Of a stretch of 64,000 nt of DNA, positions 58,042-64,000 are shown in pieces. Numbering within the stretch: the first letter of the stretch is position 1; each line of letters starts with the position of its first letter. Under the pieces are notes generated by a model. That model did no database searches. It was not told the origin of the DNA and saw nothing but the letters and a program-made list of their open reading frames with translations. The DNA is from Orientallactaga sibirica. Taxonomy: Eukaryota; Chordata; Mammalia; Rodentia; Dipodidae. The position numbers were made by a program, and so were the translations under genes. The stretch is from NCBI GenBank assembly GCA_036365145.1, contig JAEOAD010000040.1:14917501-14981500 (forward strand). The letters are read 5' to 3'.

Positions 58042-60225
58042 GAGTTTTTGTATATTTTGGATATTAATTCTTTGTCAGATGTATAGCTGGCAAAGATTTT
58101 CTCCCATTCTGTAGGGTGCCTCTTTGCTCTATTCACAGTGTCCTTTGCTGTACAAAAGCTTTGTAATTTCATGAGATCCCAGCGGTTGATCCATGGTTTT
58201 ATTTCTTGAGCAATATGTTGAAGGATGTCCCCTACTTTTTCTTCTAGCAATTTTAGAGTTTCAGGTCTGATATTAAAGTCTTTGATCCATTTGGACTTAG
58301 CTCTTGTGCGTGGAGAGAGATAAGGATCTACTTTCATCCGTCTACAGATACACTCCACTTTTCCCAGAACCATTTGCTAAAGAGGCTGTCTTTTCTCCAA
58401 TGAGTATTTTTGTCAAAAATCAGGTGACTGTAGCTACCTGGACTTACATCTGTGTCCTCTATTCTGTGCCATTGATCTACATGTCTGTTTTTGTACCAGT
58501 ACCATGCTGTTTTTGTTACTATAGCTCTGTAATATAGGTTAAAATCAGGTATGGTGATAACACCAGCCTTATTTTTGTTGCTCAAAATTATTTTAGATAC
58601 TCAAGTTTTTTTGTGCTTCTAAATGAATTTTTGGATTTTTTTTATTTCTGTGAAGAATGCCATTGGAGTTTTGATGGGGATTGCATTAAATGTGTAGACT
58701 GCTTTTGGTAAGATTGCCATTTTCACAGTATTGATTCTTCCAATTCAAGAACAAGGGATGCCTTCCCATTTCCTAGTGTCTTCTGCAATTTCTCACTCGA
58801 GTGTTTTAAAGTTCTCCTTGTATAGATCCTTCACTTCCTTGGTTAGATTTAATCCAAGGTACTTTTTTTTTTTTAAAATGCAATTGTGAATGGGAGTGAT
58901 TCTCTGATTTCATTCTCTGTGTGTTTGTTGTTAGCATATAGGAAAGCTACTGATTTCTGTGTGTTTATTTTGTATCCTGCTACATTTCTATAAGTGTTTA
59001 TAAGCTCTAACAGTTCACTGGTGGAGTCTTTAGGACCCTTTATGTATAGAATCATGTCATCTGCAAATAATGATAACTTGATCTCTTCCTTTCCAATTTG
59101 TATCCCTTTTAAATATGTCTCTTGCCTTATTGCTATGGCTAAGACTTCCAGTACTATATTAAATGAAAGTGGGGACAGTGGACACACTTGTCTTATTCCT
59201 GATTTTAGTGGAAAAGCTTCAAGTTTTTCCCCATTTAGTATTATGTTGGCTGTTTGTCATAAATAGCCTTCATTATGTTGAGATATGTTCCTTCTAGTCC
59301 CAGTAGGACTTTTATCATGAAGGGATGTTGGATTATGTCAAATGCCTTTTCTGTATGTAATGAGATGATCATGTGATTTTTGTCTTTCAGTCCATTTGTA
59401 TAATGTATTACATTTATCAGTTTTCATATGTTGAACCATCCCTGCATGTCTGGGATAAATCCTACTTGGTTGGGGTGAATGATTTTTCTGATCTATTCTT
59501 GTATTCTGTTTGCCAATATTTTGTTGAGAATTTTTGCATCTTTGTTCATGAAGGAGATTGGTCTGTAATTTTATTTTTTTGTTCTATCTTTGTCTGATTT
59601 TGGTATCAAGGAGATGCTGGATTCATAGAAGGAGTTTGGTAGGATTCCTTCCTTTTCTACTTTATGGAAAAGTTTGAGAAGCAGTGGTGTTAGTTCTTCC
59701 ATGAAGGTCTGGTAAAATTCACCAGTGAATCCATTTGGGCCTGGACTTTTTTTAGTTGGGAGTTTTTTTTTAACCTTGTGAATCTCCATACATGTTATAG
59801 GTCTATTTAAGTGGCTAATCTCATCTTGATTTAATTTTGGTAGTCATATAAATCCAGGAAATCATCCATTTCTTTCAGATTTTCAAACTTAGTGGAGTAC
59901 ATGTTCTTGTACTATGTCCCTATGTTTTTTAAATTTCTCTGGGATCTGTTGTGATGGTGCCTTTTTCATCTCCAATTTTATTAATTTGTGTCTCTTTCTC
60001 TTTCTTTTGGTCAGATTTGCTAAGGGTTTATCAATCTTGTTTATCCTTTCAAAGAAGCAACTCATTGTTTCATTGATTGTTTGGATTTTTTTTTGTTTGG
60101 TTTCTATTTCATTAATTTCTGCTGTAATCTTTATTATTTTTTCCCAGCTACTCATTTTCAATTTGCCTTCTTTGTCCAAGGCCTTAAGGTGAAGCATTAA
60201 GTTATTTACTTGTGACCTTTCTAAT

Positions 60226-60375
60226 TTTTTTTTTTTTTTCCGAGGCAGAGTCTCCCTCTAGCTAGGCTGACATGGAGTTCACTACATAGTCTCAGGGTGG
60301 CCTTGAACTCACTATGATCCTCCTACCTCTGCCTCCCGAGTGCTGGGATTCAAGGCGTGCACTACCACGCCTGGC
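60226..60375 (-). mobile_element. B1 SINE
   Basis: T-run, 'ccgaggcagagtctccctctagctaggctgac' to 'actaccacgcctggcc'. It sits at the 5' truncation point of the L1. Confidence 0.93.
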
Positions 60376-60749
60376 CACAGCAGCTATTTAATAAGCACTG
60401 TCATTATACATTTGGATTTCAAAGTGAGCTGTCCCAGCCCAGCTGTCACCGCTAAGTTGACTGTCCTTGGTAGGAGAGACTGCCCAGCACCTCACTCCGC
60501 CGTATGTTCTGACTCACCGTTCAACTGCTGCTTCTGGAAACAGTGACTGTTTTTGATGGAAAACACGGCTTCATTTCAGAACTGTGGCTTTCCTCCCTGC
60601 TAACCTTTCTTCTCATTATCCTGCCCAGTCAGCAGGCTCTCTCTCTCCTAATGGAAATGCTGGAACCATTTACCCATCATTAAGTAGCTAAGATGTAACC
60701 TGCTAAGAGAGGAAGACAGACGGGAAAGCAACACAGACCATGGTGATGA
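60376..60749. other. unique sequence
   Basis: Nothing recognised. Confidence 0.4.
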
Positions 60750-60864
60750 GAGAAAGAGAGAGAGAGAGAGAGAGACAGAGGCACAGAGAGAGGTGCTAGG
60801 GAACAAACCCAGGGCCCAGTGCATTTTAGGCAAGCACTCTACCCCAGGGCTACACCTGTAGCCT
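60750..60864 (-). mobile_element. (GA)n followed by ID-like element
   Basis: 'gagagaaagagag' x n, then 'ggtgctagggaacaaacccagggcccagtgcattttaggcaagcactctaccccagggctacacc'. Confidence 0.75.
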
Positions 60865-61036
60865 TTTTACTTTCCTATTAGTATTCTTTGAAGCACAAAC
60901 TTGGTGACATCCAATCTCTTTTTCCTTTTGCCACAGTGAGTGCCAACCATAAGAAATCACTGCCTAATTCAAGGTCATAAAATATTTCATTTTCCCTCGC
61001 TTTATTTTTTTTGTATTTATCCACACACACATCCTA

Positions 61037-61039
<3 letters not shown>

Positions 61040-61084
<45 letters not shown>

Positions 61085-61092
61085 AACACAAA
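61040..61092. repeat. (CT)n-(CA)n microsatellite
   Basis: About 14 CT units followed by about 11 CA units. Confidence 0.97.
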
Positions 61093-61109
61093 TATAAAGA
61101 AATTGCTTG

Positions 61110-61125
61110 AAAGTAAAAAAATATT

Positions 61126-61198
<73 letters not shown>

Positions 61199-61351
61199 TG
61201 GGCACACCACAGCCTCCAGCCACTGCAAACTAACTCCAGATGCATGCACCCTCTTATATATCTCACTTATGTGGCTCCTGGAGAATCCAAACAGGGTCCT
61301 TTGGCTTTGCAGGCAAATGCCTTAACCGCTAAGCCATCTCTCCAGCCCTTG
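61110..61351 (-). mobile_element. DIP-like SINE with long (TTTA)n and (GA)n
   Basis: (ATTT)n of ~11 units, (GA)n of ~16 units, body to 'taagccatctctccagccc'. Long perfect tails suggest a fairly young copy, but the body is mutated ('ctcacttatgtggctcc'). Confidence 0.95.
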
Positions 61352-61686
61352 AATTTTTTTTATTATTGTTTTGTGAGTTTTTTTTTTTTTTGGTGTGTGT
61401 TTTGTGAGTTCTGTGGTGCACAGAGAAGTTGTGTTTCTACTGAAAACAAAAGTAACATAAGCATTTCTTTTCTTTCAACTGAATATAAAAGGCAGAATGT
61501 TCTCTGATCTGACTATGTAGAAGAACAAATGATACTTACAGGAATGAAAAACTTTCTTTCCTTATATGTTTGGCAGCTAGAAAAGTCAAATGTATAATGT
61601 ATAGTCTCGAGTGAAAACTTAACCCTCCCACACATACACAGGCGAGCAGGGAACTATGAACCACTAAGGAAAGGGGAAAACAAAAG
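61352..61686. other. unique sequence with T-runs
   Basis: Nothing recognised. Confidence 0.35.
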
Positions 61687-61876
61687 GCTGGGGCGATGGG
61701 CCCATGGTGAAAGGCACTTATTTACAAAGCCTGATGGCCCAAGTTTGATCCTTCAGCACCCATGTAAAATCAGATGCAAAAAGCGGCACATATGTCCGGC
61801 ATTTGTTTGCAGTGGCAAGAGACACTGATGCACCCATACACACACACACATGCAAATAAATTAAAAAAAATTTTAA
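61687..61876 (+). mobile_element. older-type DIP-like SINE
   Basis: 'ggctggggcgatgggcccatggtgaaaggcactt', 'gtttgatccttcagcacccatgtaaaatcagatgc', 'cagtggcaagagac', then (CA)n and 'aaataaatt'. Confidence 0.88.
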
Positions 61877-62002
61877 GAGAAAAGAATATCAGTCAATTGC
61901 ACTTGACCCAGAACTAATATTACATGTTCAAACCAAAGGAAGCAGCAGAAATCAAAATTACAGTTACAGCTTTGAACACATGTTCAGAAGTTAAGTAGTT
62001 CT

Positions 62003-62080
62003 AGATGTGGTGGTACACACCTGTAATCCCAACACTTGAGAGGATAAGGCAGCAGGATCCTGAGTCTGAAGCCGGCAGGG
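62003..62080 (+). mobile_element. old B1-like fragment
   Basis: 'tctagatgtggtggtacacacctgtaatcccaacacttgagaggataaggcagc'. Confidence 0.65.
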
Positions 62081-62770
62081 ACCACAAGCCAAGAGCCCCT
62101 TTGTAATGGATCTGCTCAGTGGAATGGAACCCATACCTGGAACGGGGAAACAAGTCAGAACCACATCCAACAATGAGCCTGCTCTCCAATATCAAGCTCC
62201 CACCAATAGTGGGCTACAAGAGGGCCTACGCCTATTAAATTCTCTCTAAAATAATCACAGTTATCCGTGTATCGTGCATTGACCTCACTCTCCATTGGAG
62301 AATGTGCTTCTCTTTTTCAGATGGACGCAGAACCTGAGCAATCAGCCCATTGCACCTTACAGGGCACCAGCTGAAGCCATAGAGTTATAGGGGAAAAGAG
62401 CAAGAGTGCTGCTTTCTTGGTAAACTTGGTACCAGCACAAGGGTGAAGGACATAAACACAAAGAACTCTCAACCTCTACTAAATCAGATATCCAGACACT
62501 CACAAAATCTCATCACTGAAATAGACCTAAAATGAACCCAACATGGCTCAGGGAAATTCGCGGAAGAGGGGCGGAAAGATTGTTAGAGCCATAAGCTGGG
62601 TCATTGTGCACAGAGACATTGCCTCTCCCACATGACTGATGGCTACCCCCATAATGCAAGACCCACAATCCCCATGGTGGGGGAGGAGGACAGGGAGAAG
62701 GCTGACGATGGTGCCATCATGGCTGTATACACACTATATACATAACTAATGAAAAATTTAAAAAAAGAGC
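62081..62770 (+). mobile_element. possible L1 (Lx-like) 3' region
   Basis: 'agaggggcggaaagattgttagagccataagctggg' and 'gatggctacccccataatgcaagacccacaatcccc' resemble 3'UTR sequence of older rodent L1 (Lx) from memory. It ends in an A-rich tail at 62755. No ORF2 motifs. Confidence 0.4.
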
Positions 62771-63109
62771 CTGTTTTAACAAAAATAGCAACAACAAAAA
62801 GTAGAGGCATAGACTAAATATGGAAACTCAAGCGAAACTTTCCGAGATGTAACTGCAATGTATGATAACAGTGAACTGGAATTAACACAGACTAGACATT
62901 GCAAATGTCCAATGATGTGGATTTGAAGAAGTAGCAATGGGAGCAATCAGAAATGAAACCTACAGAGACAAAGTAATTTCTACATTGAAATAGCATCTAT
63001 AAGAAAACGTCACGTATAATGGGGTTTCCAAAAGAAAGATGGGGAGAAGATATGTGAAGAAACAATCCCTCTTTCTTTACCTTTCTCCTTTTCTTTTGTT
63101 CTCTCTCTC
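62771..63109. other. unique sequence
   Basis: Nothing recognised. Confidence 0.35.
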
Positions 63110-63263
63110 TCTTTTGTTTTGTTCTTCCAGATAAGGTCTCACTCTAGCCCAGATGGACCTGGAATTTACTGTGTAGTCTCAGGCTGGCCTCGAACTCACA
63201 GCGATCCTCCTACCTCTACCTCCCATAAGCTGGGATTAAAGACGTGTGCTACCATGCCTGGCT
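63110..63263 (-). mobile_element. B1 SINE
   Basis: 'ttttgttcttccagataaggtctcactctagcccag' to 'gctaccatgcctggct'. Confidence 0.93.
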
Positions 63264-63366
63264 CTGTTCTTTGTCTTTTGCTCTCCTCTTCCTTCTTTTA
63301 TTTTCGTGTGCTACCATGCCTGGCTCTGTTCTTTGTCTTTTGCTCTCCTCTTCCTTCTTTTACTTC
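63243..63366 (+). repeat. 62-bp tandem duplication
   Basis: 'cgtgtgctaccatgcctggc...ccttctttta' occurs at 63243-63304 and 63305-63366, nearly perfect. It duplicates the B1 5' end with its flank. Confidence 0.97.
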
Positions 63367-63496
63367 TCTTCCTTCTTTCAGAAATGAAGACACCATTTCT
63401 AAAAATAAAAAATAAAAAGGTGGGGAAGTGACTGTAGAATGACACATTGATGGAGAAGCAGAGCTCTGTCTAGAGACCCAGGCCTTCAAACTTCTT

Positions 63497-63522
63497 TTTA
63501 AAAGGGTTTATTTATGTATTTA

Positions 63523-63566
<44 letters not shown>

Positions 63567-63718
63567 ATGGGTACACCAGGGCCTTTAGCCACTGCAAAAG
63601 AACTCCAGACACATATGCAACGATGTGCATCTGGCTTACGTGGGTATTGGGGGATAGAACTTGGGTCCTTAGGCTTCACAGGCAAGCACCATAAGCACTA
63701 AGCCATCTTGCCAACCCA
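63497..63718 (-). mobile_element. DIP-like SINE
   Basis: 'aaaagggtttatttatgtatttatttatgagag' with (GA)n, body to 'taagccatcttgccaaccc'. Confidence 0.94.
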
Positions 63719-64000
63719 CCAAAATTCTTAGTAACATCTCTCCTCTGCTCTTCTTTGCCATTCACTGATTTAAACAAACATTACATTGGCTTGAACAAAC
63801 ATTATTTTGATATATTAGCAACTCTTAGCAACTCTTAAGTGAAGGTATCAATGAAGCATATAAAAACACAGGCTTCTAAACAGCAAACAGAAGAGGAATT
63901 GAGACACTGTTGATCAGATCAGCACAGGCCAGCTCAGAAGCCAAACGAAAGGTTGGGAATAATGGCGACTGGGAAAACCACAGCTTGCGATTGCTCATCC
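63719..64000. other. unique sequence at window end
   Basis: Repeat-free. 'ttagcaactc' is tandemly doubled at ~63818-63837. Confidence 0.4.

Larger units (their letters stand above)
56996..60197 (-). pseudogene. L1 ORF2 remnant (reverse transcriptase and C-terminal region)
   Basis: ORF2 encodes the L1 endonuclease/reverse transcriptase, which primes at nicked chromosomal DNA. Read 5' to 3' on the minus strand: a linker before the polymerase (60197-59889); the RT opening with [15 protein letters not shown] (59789-59571); the catalytic YxDD-type box as FADDM (59067-59053) with [18 protein letters not shown] before it; the thumb/C-terminal region WIKDFNIRPETLKLLEEK (58373-58014) and [25 protein letters not shown] (58585-58334); and, beyond the SINEs, [20 protein letters not shown] (57382-56996). 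Stops and frameshifts separate these blocks and the endonuclease is absent, so it is dead. Confidence 0.92.
56293..60225 (-). mobile_element. 5'-truncated L1 retrotransposon, interrupted twice
   Basis: On the minus strand it starts inside ORF2, downstream of the endonuclease domain (~60225), and runs through the reverse transcriptase, the C-terminal region and the 3'UTR to an A-tail (T-run at 56296). DIP-like (57611) and B1 (57885) SINEs split it. About 3.5 kb is L1 proper. Confidence 0.93.

Overview
This is mammalian nuclear DNA from a rodent. No protein-coding gene is recognisable. The evidence for a rodent is dense B1 SINEs (7SL-derived), ID and B4 SINEs, and a rodent-type L1. The evidence for the family within rodents is a very abundant tRNA-derived B2-superfamily SINE. 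Its sense strand starts 'gggctggagagatggctta', has a Pol III B box 'ggttcgattcc' and ends in a CT-rich stretch plus (AAAT)n. I read it as the DIP family described from jerboas and relatives (Dipodidae), so a jerboa-like rodent is the most likely source; this is inference from memory of the family. Here B1 or DIP-like '-' means that the + strand shows the reverse complement (poly-T first).

Layout. 1-17.8 kb: intergenic or intronic DNA crowded with SINEs, with islands of 300-800 bp of repeat-poor sequence. 17839-28293: a ~5.2 kb segment present twice in direct tandem (17839-23039 and 23040-28293). It is nearly identical and carries the same nested SINEs, a MER5A-like fossil, an MIR and a ~500 bp polypyrimidine tract. 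28.3-48.4 kb: more SINE-rich DNA with L1 3'UTR fragments, a B4-associated GT-rich minisatellite and a CTCF-like motif. 48431-57588: a second direct duplication (48431-51733 and 54264-57588) separated by the 3' half of a class II (IAP/ERVK-like) endogenous retrovirus. Its 3' LTR ends exactly where the second copy begins. 56.3-60.2 kb: a 5'-truncated, minus-strand L1 with ORF2 remnants, interrupted by two SINEs. 60.2-64 kb: SINEs, simple repeats and unique sequence.

The main result is structural. The ERV edge coincides with the duplication boundary. One copy lacks the ERV but carries a private B1, and its distal 2 kb is full of small deletions. This fits best with two haplotypes (with and without the ERV) placed in tandem by an assembler, although a real tandem duplication is not excluded. 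The 5.2 kb duplication could be real or the same kind of artefact.

All long open frames in the polypyrimidine and GT-rich tracts are low-complexity artefacts. The only coding remnants supported are L1 ORF2 and ERV pol/env. One ~50-codon frame at 38451-38605 is listed as a weak exon candidate.
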